A stretch of DNA of 64,000 nucleotides, taken from assembly GCF_023115445.1 (NCBI RefSeq), contig NZ_JALDUI010000001.1, positions 312,238 through 376,237 of the forward strand. Direction: 5' to 3'. Below, one piece after another: positions 9,220 to 18,120 of this stretch; within the stretch, counting starts at the first letter, position 1; each line of letters opens with the position of its first letter. Origin of the DNA: Streptococcus sp. oral taxon 431 (lineage in GTDB: Bacteria; Bacillota; Bacilli; Lactobacillales; Streptococcaceae). The translations under genes were made by a program, and so were the position numbers. Under the pieces are notes generated by a model. The model was not told the DNA's origin. It saw only the letters and a list, made by a program, of their open reading frames with translations, and ran no database searches.

Positions 9220-9696
9220 TTAAGCAGTCGCTTCTGAGATGTATTGGAACAAAGCTTCAGGTTCCTTAATCTTAGACAGCGCTTCAAGATGACCATTGCC
9301 TGTAAAGAAGTCCATCAACTGCGCAAGAATATTTGTTTGACTTGAGCTTGAATTGTTGATGATAAAGAACAACAATGAAACTTCTACTTCCTTATCAGGA
9401 GCAATCATATTGTGGAACGTTACTGGTTTTTCCAGACGAACCACGACAACATTTTCAGTTAGATTATGAATTGTATCAGTATGGGGGATAGCTACGTTAG
9501 GCAAATCCTTCCCTAAAAACTCCATATCCAAACCAGTTGGGAACGATTTTTCACGTTCAATCAAGGCCGATCGATAGGTCTCTGTAACAACTTTCTTTTC
9601 TTCCAATAGGGTTGCAACTTGATCGAAAAGTTGCTCTTGATTATCTGCTTCTAAGCAAAAGACTAGGTCTTTGTCAAAGAAATGATCTAATCCCAT
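9220..9696 (-). CDS. gatA: Galactitol-family PTS EIIA (fructose/mannitol type fold)
   Basis: First gene of the gat unit, 158 residues, with the PTS EIIA type-2 fold. The phosphorylated histidine is His72 in NVAIPHTDT. It accepts phosphate from HPr and donates it to GatB. The promoter directly upstream is close to ideal and carries a cre site, so the transporter should be strongly glucose-repressed. Confidence 0.92.
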   Translation of the reverse strand: MGLDHFFDKDLVFCLEADNQEQLFDQVATLLEEKKVVTETYRSALIEREKSFPTGLDMEFLGKDLPNVAIPHTDTIHNLTENVVVVRLEKPVTFHNMIAPDKEVEVSLLFFIINNSSSSQTNILAQLMDFFTGNGHLEALSKIKEPEALFQYISEATA

Positions 9697-9731
9697 GACC
9701 TTCTCCCTTCATATTTAACTTTTATGGTATA

Positions 9732-9760
9732 AGTATAACACTATATGAAACCGTTGTCAA
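9732..9760 (-). promoter_or_regulatory. gatABC promoter with cre site
   Basis: Minus-strand consensus -35 TTGACA (9755-9760) and -10 TATACT (9732-9737) with a 17-base spacer. TGACAACGGTTTCA (9746-9759) fits the cre consensus TGWNANCGNTNWCA at every position and covers the spacer and -35. Upstream, TGTTTAATTCGTAAACA (9798-9814) is an inverted repeat suited to a LacR/GatR-type repressor or activator. Confidence 0.8.
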
Positions 9761-9862
9761 TATTTTTTGTTGCATTTTGTTTGATTTTTATTTTTTTTGT
9801 TTACGAATTAAACATTTGCTAATTTCAAACATATTTTTTATAAATTTCTTAATAAGTATAAT

Positions 9863-9888
9863 AAAAAAACAGGAATGACTCCTGTTTT
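9863..9888 (-). terminator. Terminator downstream of the broken gene
   Basis: AAAACAGGAGTCATTCCTGTTTT followed by a T run on the minus strand; the A run on the other side would let it work in both directions. It probably once ended transcription of the pseudogene at 9952-10344. Confidence 0.7.
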
Positions 9889-9951
9889 CACGATTTTAAC
9901 TTTTTTATTGGTCCAACTTTCTTCCACCATTGGAAGGAGATTTTTTAATAC

Positions 9952-10344
9952 CTATGGAACACCTTCAAGAGAAACATATCTAAACTTACCATCATCGGAT
10001 TTAAAAACCCAGATAATTAAATATTTACCATTCTTAGCAATACAGTTTACTACGTAGGCCTCATAGCCACCGATAGTTGATTTTGCCCCCCATACCTTGG
10101 AAAATTCTTGACTTTTCTGTTTAGATTCATAAATGCTAGTTGAAATTTGAACAGTTTCAAGTGCAGCGTACTCACTTTCACTAATACCAAACTGCTAAGG
10201 TTTAAAGGTATTGAAAGTTACAATATTGACATCCGTCCCATCACAGTACTGAATGTCACCTCCACCTTCAATTTCTTTGGAACGAACCCATGATTTAGGA
10301 ATTTTCACATAGCCATAATCATCTGAACCTACTATTTGAGTTTC
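9952..10344 (-). pseudogene. Broken gene, unrecognised probable exported protein
   Basis: A minus-strand reading frame of about 130 codons runs from GSDDYGYVKIP to YVSLEGVP and a stop at 9952. One in-frame TAG (10195-10197) interrupts it in the middle, between NTFKP and QFGISESEY. A TAA lies just upstream of the 5' end, so the start codon and any signal peptide are missing. The composition (KIPKSW, YEAYVVNCIAKNGKYLIIWVF) resembles small streptococcal lipoproteins or exported proteins of unknown function, but I do not recognise a family. The remaining sequence is clearly protein-like and only mildly decayed. Confidence 0.6.
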
Positions 10345-10563
10345 TTATGTCTGGCTAGATAAGAAAGGCGATGATTAAGTGCCACTGGGCCGGACGTGAT
10401 TTGCAACCACGTAAAAAAAGCCTCAGTATTCGCACTGCTGGTGCTTTTCCATTGCTCATGGCTTAGAAAACTATCACTTTTTCGCAGAATCCGTATAACA
10501 CATTTACGGAGCAGGTGCAAGAAAATGCGTTTTTTGAGAAGTTCTGACTAAAAATACGTCTAT
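10345..10563 (-). other. Unassigned stretch, possible mobile-element debris
   Basis: Between the broken gene and the small membrane protein. The segment has a higher GC content in parts than its surroundings (around 10380-10410). It holds only a 62-codon minus-strand open frame at 10332-10520 with no convincing ribosome site and an atypical, serine/histidine-rich translation. I see no recognisable domain and do not call a gene. Confidence 0.3.
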
Positions 10564-10761
10564 TTATTTTTTATTGTTTTTTATTGTAGAGCAGACCCAA
10601 CCGAATGAACATAGGTTGTAGAAAGCAAATGAAAAAACTGCAAGGATGATAGCTCCTGTATCTAAATAACCTCTTTCAAGACCGTTTTTCAACAACAACA
10701 AGCCTGTAGTTTCGACAACGATCAAAAATAAAAATATATAAAAAATTTTCACATTAAGCAT
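10564..10761 (-). CDS. Small two-helix membrane protein, unknown
   Basis: A 65-residue protein with two hydrophobic stretches (about 5-25 and 34-56) and a lysine-rich C-terminus (IKNNKK), so probably an inner-membrane hairpin. A GAAAGCGG ribosome-like site lies 7-8 bases before the ATG. I recognise no family. It lies in a decayed zone between a pseudogene and an IS relic, so it could be a functional cargo gene or a remnant of something larger. Confidence 0.5.
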   Translation of the reverse strand: MLNVKIFYIFLFLIVVETTGLLLLKNGLERGYLDTGAIILAVFSFAFYNLCSFGWVCSTIKNNKK

Positions 10762-10828
10762 ATTGTTACCGCTTTCTTTTTATTTGGTTTTATTGTATAA
10801 TAAAAGTTGAAAAAAATCAAAAAAACAT

Positions 10829-11215
10829 AACCATCCATCTAACGGCTGGTTTGCACCAGAACGCTATAATCCCAAATTACCAGCCAGCGCCTAAAGACGC
10901 TGGCTTTCACCTTGTTCAATCCTCATTGCTCTTGACTCGTCACTTGCCTCTTAAAAAGGCGTGAGTATTACTTGCTACTATCCCCTAAAGGGATCCTCAT
11001 ATTCTTTTACACTCAATTTATCTAGTGATAGATCATGCTTTACTTATTTTCAAATTTTCATACTCGTTTAGAAATCATCCACTGGATAATTTATTCACTC
11101 TTGAATATATTTCTTAATTGTGGCTTCATTAAGCCCTACTGTACTCACATAATAACCTTCCGCCCAGAAATGTCGATTCCCAAACTTGTATAGTTGATTG
11201 AAATAAGATATGAAC
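10829..11215 (-). mobile_element. IS200-type insertion sequence relic
   Basis: Contains the C-terminal part of a TnpA (Y1) transposase (see the pseudogene entry). After its stop there is a subterminal hairpin, GCCAGCGTC..GGCGCTGGC, at 10883-10905, the structure that marks IS200/IS605 ends. The 5' half of the transposase is missing, so the element is dead. It shows past insertion at this lac-lepA junction. Confidence 0.7.
10978..11199 (-). pseudogene. tnpA: IS200-family transposase TnpA, C-terminal remnant
   Basis: Minus-strand translation gives YKFGNRHFWAEGYYVSTVGL and then NEATIKKYIQE, stopping at 11095-11097. After about 54 bases containing further stops, KHDLSLDKLSVKEYEDPFRG and a stop (10978) resume the protein. 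The GNRHFWAEGYYV segment is the conserved C-terminal region of IS200 Y1 transposases. The HUH motif and everything N-terminal to it are absent. So the gene is both truncated and internally disrupted. Confidence 0.75.
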
Positions 11216-11328
11216 AAAGAGATTAGGAAAGTCAAATCAATTTCTAAAAATGTTTTAGAATCTGTAGTATACTATTCTAAGTTCAATCTGCTATACTTGA
11301 GGTTGGCGCGTTTGTCAAACATTAAGAA
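11216..11328. other. Intergenic stretch, no gene
   Basis: AT-rich sequence beginning AACAAAGAGATTAGG that replaces the missing 5' half of the IS200 transposase. It looks like the edge of another dispersed repeat, but I cannot name it. Confidence 0.3.
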
Positions 11329-11452
11329 AAGAGGCTGGGCAAAAAATCTTTAAAATCAGAAAAACGCATAATATCAGGTGTTGAAAACCTTGATACTATG
11401 CGTTATATTTTTTCCATTTTCGGAGAAAATTGACTTTTTACCCAGTCTCTTA
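11329..11452 (-). repeat. Nested inverted-repeat element (GAGGCTGGGC type), probable terminator
   Basis: Outer arms AAGAGGCTGGGC and CCCAGTCTCTTA enclose an inner hairpin with arms ACGCATAATATCAGG and CCTTGATACTATGCGT. On the minus strand it lies downstream of lepA and probably ends its transcript. Similar GGCTGGGA/GGTTGGGA-armed hairpins recur at 29395-29583 and 30793-30822, so this is a dispersed intergenic element family. Confidence 0.65.
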
Positions 11453-11498
11453 AAAAATCATTATTTTATATTTATCTTATTTTTTCTTGAGATCTCAA

Positions 11499-13322
11499 CT
11501 ATTCTTCATCCATACTCAATACGCTGAGGAAGGCTTCTTGTGGTACTTCTACAGAACCGATGGCTTTCATGCGTTTCTTACCAGCTTTTTGTTTTTCAAG
11601 GAGTTTGCGTTTACGAGAAACGTCACCACCGTAACACTTAGCAAGTACGTTCTTACGAAGAGCCTTGATATCAGTACGAGCCACAATCTTGTGCCCAATA
11701 GCTGCTTGAATCGGCACTTCAAATTGTTGACGAGGGATGATTTTCTTGAGCTTATCAACAATGAGTTTCCCACGTTCATAAGCAAAGTCTTTGTGAACAA
11801 TAAAGCTAAGAGCATCCACCTTATCACCATTAAGAAGGATATCCATTTTCACCAGCTTAGATGGACGATACTCTGACAACTCGTAGTCAAAACTTGCATA
11901 ACCACGTGTTGAAGATTTGAGCTTATCAAAGAAGTCAAAGACGATTTCAGCAAGTGGAATTTGATAGATAACATTGACTCGGTTATCATCAATATAGTCC
12001 ATAGTTACAAAATCCCCACGTTTGCGTTGAGCCAATTCCATTACTGCTCCGACAAACTCCTGCGGTACCATGATTTGAGCTTTAACATAAGGTTCTTCAA
12101 TGGTAGCAATTTTGGTTGGGTCTGGGAATTCAGACGGGTTTGACACATCCATAGACTCACCATCAGTCTGATTAACCTTGTAGATAACAGATGGCGCAGT
12201 CATAATAAGGTCGATGTTAAACTCACGTTCCAAACGTTCCTGAATAACATCCATATGAAGAAGTCCAAGGAAACCACAACGGAAACCAAATCCAAGAGCC
12301 TGGGATGTTTCTGGTTCAAACTGCAAGCTGGCATCATTCAGTTGCAATTTTTCAAGAGCTTCACGAAGGTCATTGTATTTATTAGACTCGATTGGATAGA
12401 GACCTGCGAAAACCATCGGATTCATCTGTTTGTATCCTGAAAGTGGTTCAGTCGCTGGATTTGTCGCCAAGGTTACTGTATCACCGACACGTGTGTCCTG
12501 AACAGTCTTGATAGAAGCCGCGATATAACCAACGTCACCCGTCGCAAGGAAATCACGTCCTACAGCTTTAGGTGTGAAAATTCCGACTTCAGTTACATCG
12601 AAGGTTTTACCATTGCTCATGAGCTGAATTTTATCACCAGGTTTGACTACTCCATCCATGACACGAACTTGGAGGATAACTCCACGATAGGCATCGTATA
12701 CTGAGTCAAAAATCAAAGCTTTCAATGGTCCAGACACGTCACCAGTTGGTGCTGGCACTTTTTCGACAATTTGTTCGAGAATTTCTTCGATACCGATACC
12801 TGCCTTGGCTGAAGCCAATACAGCCTCGCTAGCATCTAGACCAATGACATCTTCGATTTCTGTACGCACGCGCTCTGGATCTGCAGCTGGCAGGTCAATC
12901 TTGTTAATAACTGGCATGATTTCCAAATCATTATCCAAGGCCAGATAAACATTGGCAAGGGTTTGAGCCTCAATCCCTTGGGCAGCATCAACGACCAAAA
13001 TAGCACCTTCACAGGCAGCTAGGGAACGTGAAACCTCATAGGTAAAGTCCACGTGTCCAGGTGTGTCAATCAAGTGGAAGATATAAGTCTCACCATCTTT
13101 AGCCGTATAATTAAGCTCGATAGCATTAAGCTTGATCGTAATTCCACGCTCACGCTCTAAATCCATACTATCAAGAAGTTGGGCCTGCATTTCACGACTG
13201 GAAACTGTCTCTGTCTTTTCCAAAATACGGTCAGCTAGTGTTGACTTTCCATGGTCAATATGGGCGATAATAGAGAAGTTACGAATCTTCTCCTGTCGTT
13301 TTTTCAATTCTTCTAAGTTCAT
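11499..13322 (-). CDS. lepA: Elongation factor 4 (back-translocating GTPase LepA)
   Basis: Ribosome-associated translational GTPase of 607 residues that acts on stalled or mistranslocated ribosomes. The P-loop AHIDHGKST lies at about 20-28, and DTPGHVDF and NKIDLPAA give the G3 and G4 motifs. The EF-G-like domains and the LepA-specific C-terminal domain ([20 protein letters not shown]) follow. I start at the second ATG (MNLEELKK), which is better spaced from AGGAAGAG than the ATG one codon before. It is last in a housekeeping run but has its own promoter at 13351-13379. Confidence 0.97.
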   Translation of the reverse strand: MNLEELKKRQEKIRNFSIIAHIDHGKSTLADRILEKTETVSSREMQAQLLDSMDLERERGITIKLNAIELNYTAKDGETYIFHLIDTPGHVDFTYEVSRSLAACEGAILVVDAAQGIEAQTLANVYLALDNDLEIMPVINKIDLPAADPERVRTEIEDVIGLDASEAVLASAKAGIGIEEILEQIVEKVPAPTGDVSGPLKALIFDSVYDAYRGVILQVRVMDGVVKPGDKIQLMSNGKTFDVTEVGIFTPKAVGRDFLATGDVGYIAASIKTVQDTRVGDTVTLATNPATEPLSGYKQMNPMVFAGLYPIESNKYNDLREALEKLQLNDASLQFEPETSQALGFGFRCGFLGLLHMDVIQERLEREFNIDLIMTAPSVIYKVNQTDGESMDVSNPSEFPDPTKIATIEEPYVKAQIMVPQEFVGAVMELAQRKRGDFVTMDYIDDNRVNVIYQIPLAEIVFDFFDKLKSSTRGYASFDYELSEYRPSKLVKMDILLNGDKVDALSFIVHKDFAYERGKLIVDKLKKIIPRQQFEVPIQAAIGHKIVARTDIKALRKNVLAKCYGGDVSRKRKLLEKQKAGKKRMKAIGSVEVPQEAFLSVLSMDEE

Positions 13323-13350
13323 CATTCTCTTCCTTTCAGGGTATCTATTA

Positions 13351-13379
13351 ATTATAAATTGTTTTTAACATTTTGACAA
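13351..13379 (-). promoter_or_regulatory. lepA promoter
   Basis: Minus-strand -35 TTGTCA (13374-13379) and -10 TATAAT (13351-13356), 17-base spacer, in the 78-base gap after the phosphatase gene. Confidence 0.7.
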
Positions 13380-13400
13380 GACCATACCCTGTTAGGAGTA

Positions 13401-14129
13401 CTAATCTTCAGCAACAAAGCCATCATTTTCGATGAAATAGTGCTCAGTCATACCTTGGTCGGTAAAGACAATACCGTGAAGGACACCGCCGTAAACAGCT
13501 CCTCCATCCATTCCAATCTTACCGTCTTCTGTCATCCAAAGTTCAGATGTACCAGGTTTTTGATCCAACAAACCATAGACTGGTGTATGTCCAAAGACAA
13601 TGGTTTTTCCAGTATGATTGGCTGCTTCGTGAAATGGTTTTCTGAGCCATACCTTCTTATAATCAGTAGTATCATGCCAATCATCCAAAGTCAAATCAAT
13701 ACCGGCATGAACAAAGATATACTTATCTGTTTCAATGACAAAAGGCATCTGACGAATAAATTCCACTAAGTCGGCTGCTTCTGTTTCAACACGCTTTGCA
13801 TCTGCTACTCCATCTACTGGTGCATCCAGTGGGCGTCCCAAAATAGAATTAATAGTTGTATCCCCACCATTTCGACGATAGTGGTCATAACTTTCTTCAG
13901 GATTATCCAACCAAGTTAAAAACATATACTCATGATTTCCTGATAAGCAGATAGCTCCCTGATTGTCGACCAAGTCTTTGACCATTTCTAGAACTCGGCG
14001 ACTATCTTCTCCTCTATCAATCAAATCTCCAAGAAAGAGTAATTGAGTCTTACCATCCCATGTTTTAAGTAAGTCTTCTAACATTCCAGCTTTTCCGTGG
14101 ACATCACCAATTACATAATAGTCTGTCAT
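13401..14129 (-). CDS. Metallophosphatase (PPP/ApaH-like family)
   Basis: Calcineurin-like phosphoesterase of 242 residues with the full set of metal-binding blocks: GDVHG near residue 8, GDLIDRGED near 34, GNHEYMF near 65, and later histidines in VHAG and FGHTPVYG. Relatives include serine/threonine protein phosphatases and symmetrical diadenosine tetraphosphatases (PrpE/ApaH), so the true substrate cannot be read from sequence. It begins directly at the end of recN without a gap, at the end of the xseA-recN run. Confidence 0.85.
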   Translation of the reverse strand: MTDYYVIGDVHGKAGMLEDLLKTWDGKTQLLFLGDLIDRGEDSRRVLEMVKDLVDNQGAICLSGNHEYMFLTWLDNPEESYDHYRRNGGDTTINSILGRPLDAPVDGVADAKRVETEAADLVEFIRQMPFVIETDKYIFVHAGIDLTLDDWHDTTDYKKVWLRKPFHEAANHTGKTIVFGHTPVYGLLDQKPGTSELWMTEDGKIGMDGGAVYGGVLHGIVFTDQGMTEHYFIENDGFVAED

Positions 14130-15797
14130 TTATTTCTCCTTACTTTGTAATAATTCTCTCGCTTGAGTCAATGCTGCTTCTGTCACATTCTCCCCAGCCA
14201 ACATCTTAGCGACTTCTTCAATCCTTTCATCAACTGTTAGCAAGCGAACTGTTGAAATAGTCGAATGTTCATTGCTAATCTTTTCGATGAAGAACTGATA
14301 ATCTGCAATCGCAATAACTTGCGGAAGGTGAGAAATAGCTAATACTTGACCGTGCTGTCCAATTTTGTGAATTTTTTGTGCGATGGCTTGAGCTACACGC
14401 CCTGAGACTCCCGTATCCACCTCATCAAATACGATACTGGTCTTGCCTTCCTTACGAGAAAAAGCGGACTTGATAGCTAACATCAAACGAGACAACTCTC
14501 CACCAGAAGCTACTTTTACCAATGGTTTAAAATCTTCTCCAGGATTGGTTGAAATGTAAAATTCAACACTCTCATTACCTTCACGACTGAATTTTCCTTG
14601 ACTAAAACGAACTTGAAATTGTGCTTTCTCCATGTAAAGGTCTTGCAATTCTTGCTTGATTTCAGCTTCTAAGTCCTGCGCTATTTTATGGCGAGCTTGA
14701 GCAACTTGACCTGCTAGGTCCACAAGATTTTTTTCAAGTTTCTTGAGTTCGATTTCCATATCTTCAGAAGAGAGATTATTTCCTGTTAGAAGATTGTATT
14801 CGTCTGTAATCTTGGCAAAGTATTCTAGGACATCATCTACACCACCACCATACTTACGGGTAATAGTGTGAATCAAATCTAGTCGGCTTTCAACCTGCAT
14901 CAGACGATTACCATCAAAATCTAAATCATCGATAATGGATTCCAATCGCTTGGTGATATCTTCTAGGACATAATAGGATTCAGAAAGGGAACTTGAAATC
15001 TCACGATACTCTGAATCGAACTCTTCAAGACTTTCCATATCATTCATGGCCGAACGAACATTTGCAAGGCTTGAAAATTCTTCATTATCAAGCATACTAT
15101 AAGCATTAGTCAAAGTATCAGCGATATGTTTATGGTTCAGTAGTTTGTCTCTTTCTTGATTAAGGAAAATATCTTCACCAGCTTTCAAATTAGCTGATTC
15201 AATCTCAGCCATCTGAAATTCCAACATTTCAATTCGAGCCTTGTGTTCCTGCTGATTTTTTTTGATGTCAAGCACTTGCTTGCGCATACGGCGGTAGTTA
15301 TCGAAGCTCGTCTGATAGGCTTCTTTTAATTCGAAGAAAGAGGCATCCCCAAACTCATCCAACATCTGGATATGTCGATGTGGGCGCATTAACTCCTCTT
15401 GGTCATGTTGACCATGGATATCAACTAGCTGTTGACCAATCGTCCTTAATACTGAAAGATTAACCATCTGTCCATTGACACGACTGATGCTCCGACCGTT
15501 TTGTAAAATTTCGCGACGAATAATGATTTCATCACTCAATTCTAATCCTTGTTCATCAAAAATTTCTTCTAGTGCGCGATTACTTTCAATTGAAAAAAGA
15601 CCTTCAATTTCCGCTTTTGGAGCCCCATGACGAATAACTTCTGTTGTAGCTCTGGCTCCCAACATCATATTCATAGCATCGATGATGATTGATTTACCCG
15701 CACCTGTTTCACCAGTTAAAACTGTCATCCCTTGTTCAAAGTTCAAAGAAATTGATTCGATGATAGCAAAATTTTTAATCGAAATTTCCAGTAACAT
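14130..15797 (-). CDS. recN: DNA repair protein RecN
   Basis: SMC-like ATPase (555 aa) recruited early to DNA double-strand breaks. The Walker A motif GETGAGKS lies near residue 29. A long central coiled coil runs about 150-370, and the C-terminal half carries the ABC signature (KVASGGELSRLMLAIK, near 430) and Walker B (SIVFDEVDTG). It lies six bases after argR, an arrangement conserved in Firmicutes. Intact. Confidence 0.97.
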   Translation of the reverse strand: MLLEISIKNFAIIESISLNFEQGMTVLTGETGAGKSIIIDAMNMMLGARATTEVIRHGAPKAEIEGLFSIESNRALEEIFDEQGLELSDEIIIRREILQNGRSISRVNGQMVNLSVLRTIGQQLVDIHGQHDQEELMRPHRHIQMLDEFGDASFFELKEAYQTSFDNYRRMRKQVLDIKKNQQEHKARIEMLEFQMAEIESANLKAGEDIFLNQERDKLLNHKHIADTLTNAYSMLDNEEFSSLANVRSAMNDMESLEEFDSEYREISSSLSESYYVLEDITKRLESIIDDLDFDGNRLMQVESRLDLIHTITRKYGGGVDDVLEYFAKITDEYNLLTGNNLSSEDMEIELKKLEKNLVDLAGQVAQARHKIAQDLEAEIKQELQDLYMEKAQFQVRFSQGKFSREGNESVEFYISTNPGEDFKPLVKVASGGELSRLMLAIKSAFSRKEGKTSIVFDEVDTGVSGRVAQAIAQKIHKIGQHGQVLAISHLPQVIAIADYQFFIEKISNEHSTISTVRLLTVDERIEEVAKMLAGENVTEAALTQARELLQSKEK

Positions 15798-15803
15798 ATA
15801 ATC

Positions 15804-16235
15804 CTACCAATTTTTAACTTGCTCAAAAATATCTTTGGCTGTTTCTTCACTTCTCAATACCATCAAGATGGAATTATCATCAGCAATACAGCTAAAAATT
15901 TGGTCAGAAAAAACAGTCATCAACTGACTCTTGACGAAAATAGTATTCCCTGGAATAACTTGCAAATTGATCATATGCCCCATGCGTTCAGCATGAATAA
16001 TATTATTTTCTGCCAACTGCAAGCTTCTAACGATTGATTTTGGTAATTCATAGATGTAAGTATTGTCTTTCAATGGAATTTTTACAATACCTAATTCTTT
16101 AATATCTCGGGAGACTGTTGCTTGAGTAGCAGAGATACCAGCTTCTCTCAAGTGTTCAACGATTTCTTCCTGTGTGCCGATTTGATAATCTGTAACAAAT
16201 CTTCTAATCTTTTCAAGTCTCTCTTTTTTATTCAT
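15804..16235 (-). CDS. argR: Arginine repressor ArgR/AhrC family
   Basis: Transcriptional regulator of arginine metabolism (143 aa). The N-terminal winged helix (1 to about 70) contains the recognition segment ATQATVSRDIKELG. The C-terminal oligomerisation and arginine-binding domain ends around ADDNSILMVLRS. The Ser-Arg of SRDIK are the typical DNA contacts. Streptococci often have several ArgR paralogues; this one is the recN-linked copy, which overlaps tlyA by eight bases. Its regulon is not visible here. Confidence 0.93.
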   Translation of the reverse strand: MNKKERLEKIRRFVTDYQIGTQEEIVEHLREAGISATQATVSRDIKELGIVKIPLKDNTYIYELPKSIVRSLQLAENNIIHAERMGHMINLQVIPGNTIFVKSQLMTVFSDQIFSCIADDNSILMVLRSEETAKDIFEQVKNW

Positions 16236-17043
16236 CTTTAAACTCTCTATGTGCTCTCTCTACAACTTTTTCTATTTCAGTAACAACCTGATTGCTTGCT
16301 TGTTCCTCTTTACGCAAATAAGCAAGAAACTCTATATTTCCGTGTCCTCCTTGTATCGGAGAAAAATCCAATCCTAAAACGGAAAATCCTTCTTTGACAG
16401 CCATTTCCGTTACTGATTCCAAGACATGTTGGTGAACCTTGGCATCTCTGATAATCCCATTCTTACCAATCTGCTCACGGCCAGCCTCAAACTGAGGCTT
16501 GATGAGTGCGACAACTTGTCCTTGGTCAGCTAAAACTCGGTGTAATGCTGGTAAAATGAGGCCTAGGGAAATAAAACTAACATCGATACTTGCAAAACTC
16601 GGTTCTTGTTCAAAGTCAGTCTTTTCAGCATAACGGAAGTTAAACTGTTCCATACTGATAACACGTGAGTCTTGTCTTAATTTCCAAGCAAGCTGGTTAG
16701 TCCCGACATCAACTGCAAAAACTAGTTTAGCACCGTTTTGTAACATGACATCAGTAAATCCTCCTGTAGAAGCTCCGATATCAATGGTCGTTTTATCTTC
16801 AACAGTTAAATCAAATTTTTCTAAAGCCTTCTCTAGCTTCAAACCACCACGACTAACATACTTGAGCTTCTCACCCTTGAGCTTCAACTCTGTATCATCA
16901 GGAATTTTTTCTCCAGGCTTATCGAATCGTTCGCCATTAAGCACAGCGACCACTAAACCTGCCATAACTCCACGTTTAGCTTGTTCTCTAGTTTCAAATA
17001 AACCTTGTTTATAAGCTAGAACATCTACTCTTTCCTTAGCCAT
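16228..17043 (-). CDS. tlyA: TlyA family rRNA (cytidine-2'-O)-methyltransferase
   Basis: A 271-residue protein with an N-terminal S4 RNA-binding domain (about 4-60) and an FtsJ/RrmJ-like methyltransferase domain. The SAM-binding motif IDIGASTGGFTDVML lies near residue 90, and the catalytic region includes ASIDVSFISL and LIKPQFEAG. Family members 2'-O-methylate 16S and/or 23S rRNA. It overlaps ispA upstream and argR downstream by eight bases each, so it is translationally coupled in the operon. Confidence 0.93.
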   Translation of the reverse strand: MAKERVDVLAYKQGLFETREQAKRGVMAGLVVAVLNGERFDKPGEKIPDDTELKLKGEKLKYVSRGGLKLEKALEKFDLTVEDKTTIDIGASTGGFTDVMLQNGAKLVFAVDVGTNQLAWKLRQDSRVISMEQFNFRYAEKTDFEQEPSFASIDVSFISLGLILPALHRVLADQGQVVALIKPQFEAGREQIGKNGIIRDAKVHQHVLESVTEMAVKEGFSVLGLDFSPIQGGHGNIEFLAYLRKEEQASNQVVTEIEKVVERAHREFKDE

Positions 17044-17911
17044 TGATTCTCAAACTTTCTACTATTTTTACAATTGGTTCCTTGTCAAAGCTCACAACTT
17101 GGCTAATCTCTTCAAGTTTCGCATTAGCTTGATCCAAAGTTTGATTGCAAAACGCTATCGCCTGGTCTAATCCCAACAATGCAGGATAAGTTGACTTTTC
17201 GGCCTGCAAGTCTTTCTGGGGTGTTTTCCCAATTTCCTCAAAGCTAGCAGTAACATCAAGCACATCATCTCTCACTTGGAAAGCAAGCCCAATCAACTCG
17301 CCAACTGTTTTAAGCTGTTTCTGAAGATTTTCATCCAATCCAGCAATGATGCCAGCCGCTTGGAAAGGAAAGGCTAAAAGTTTACCCGTTTTATTAGCAT
17401 GAATGGTCTGAAGTTCCTCTAAATTCAAGTGTTTTCCTTCACCTTCCATATCCAATACTTGACCAGCTACCATTCCCATACTTCCAGAAGCAAGGGATAA
17501 ATTAGATATTAAATCTACCTTGGTTTGACTAGGTAAATCAGCTTGAGCAATTAAAGCATAGGGATCCAAAAAAAGCGCATCCCCTGCTAAAATAGCTAGA
17601 GCTTCACCATACACCTTATGGTTGGTCAAACGCCCCCGACGAAAATCATCATTATCCATAGCAGGAAGATCATCATGGATCAAACTTCCTGTATGAATCA
17701 TTTCTAGTGCCGCTGCAACTTGAGCATGTTCCTGAGTGATAGGCACTTGCAAGGAGTCCAAAACTTCTAAAAGTAAATATGGACGAATCCGTTTACCACC
17801 AGCATGGACGGAATAGAGAACAGCCTCTCTTAAATTGGATGAAAATTGTTGGTTGCCATAAAAGTCTTCAAGAGCTGACTCGACCAAAGCTAGTTTTTCC
17901 TGCTTGTTCAT
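17036..17911 (-). CDS. ispA: Polyprenyl (farnesyl) diphosphate synthase
   Basis: Short-chain trans-prenyltransferase (291 aa) that builds farnesyl diphosphate from IPP and DMAPP, the precursor of undecaprenyl lipid carriers. The first aspartate-rich motif appears as [10 protein letters not shown], preceded by HTGSLIHDD, near residue 80. The second is DDVLD near 215. It overlaps xseB by four bases. The context (xseA-xseB-ispA-tlyA) is the conserved Firmicutes order. Confidence 0.95.
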   Translation of the reverse strand: MNKQEKLALVESALEDFYGNQQFSSNLREAVLYSVHAGGKRIRPYLLLEVLDSLQVPITQEHAQVAAALEMIHTGSLIHDDLPAMDNDDFRRGRLTNHKVYGEALAILAGDALFLDPYALIAQADLPSQTKVDLISNLSLASGSMGMVAGQVLDMEGEGKHLNLEELQTIHANKTGKLLAFPFQAAGIIAGLDENLQKQLKTVGELIGLAFQVRDDVLDVTASFEEIGKTPQKDLQAEKSTYPALLGLDQAIAFCNQTLDQANAKLEEISQVVSFDKEPIVKIVESLRING

Positions 17912-18120
17912 ACCAGTTCACTTTCTGTTCCATCTTCTTGCATCACCTTGACCAAGGTCTTTTCAGCCTTATCAAGTGTCGCCTGCAATTCTTTGGATAA
18001 GAGCATTCCTTTTTGAAATGCAGAAATAGCATCTTCCAAAGCAATTTCACCATTTTCTAAGCTTTGAACAATCGTTTCAAGTTCTGCTAGATTTTCCTCA
18101 AATTTCTTTTGTTTTGACAT
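17908..18120 (-). CDS. xseB: Exodeoxyribonuclease VII small subunit
   Basis: Helical subunit (70 aa) that binds the large subunit of exonuclease VII, a single-strand-specific nuclease that trims DNA ends in repair. It contains the family core [21 protein letters not shown] (about 10-30). It overlaps the end of xseA by 23 bases and ispA by four, so stoichiometry is set by translational coupling. Confidence 0.95.
   Translation of the reverse strand: MSKQKKFEENLAELETIVQSLENGEIALEDAISAFQKGMLLSKELQATLDKAEKTLVKVMQEDGTESELV

Noticed and set aside
9875..10057. A 60-codon plus-strand frame beginning MTPVFTILTFLLVQLS that looks like a signal peptide.
   Set aside because: The opposite strand holds the better protein-like frame (broken gene ending at 9952), and the hydrophobic start falls over a terminator hairpin.
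10332..10520. A 62-codon minus-strand frame (MHLLRKCVIRILRKSD...).
   Set aside because: No convincing ribosome site, odd composition, no family resemblance, and it runs into the upstream end of a broken gene.
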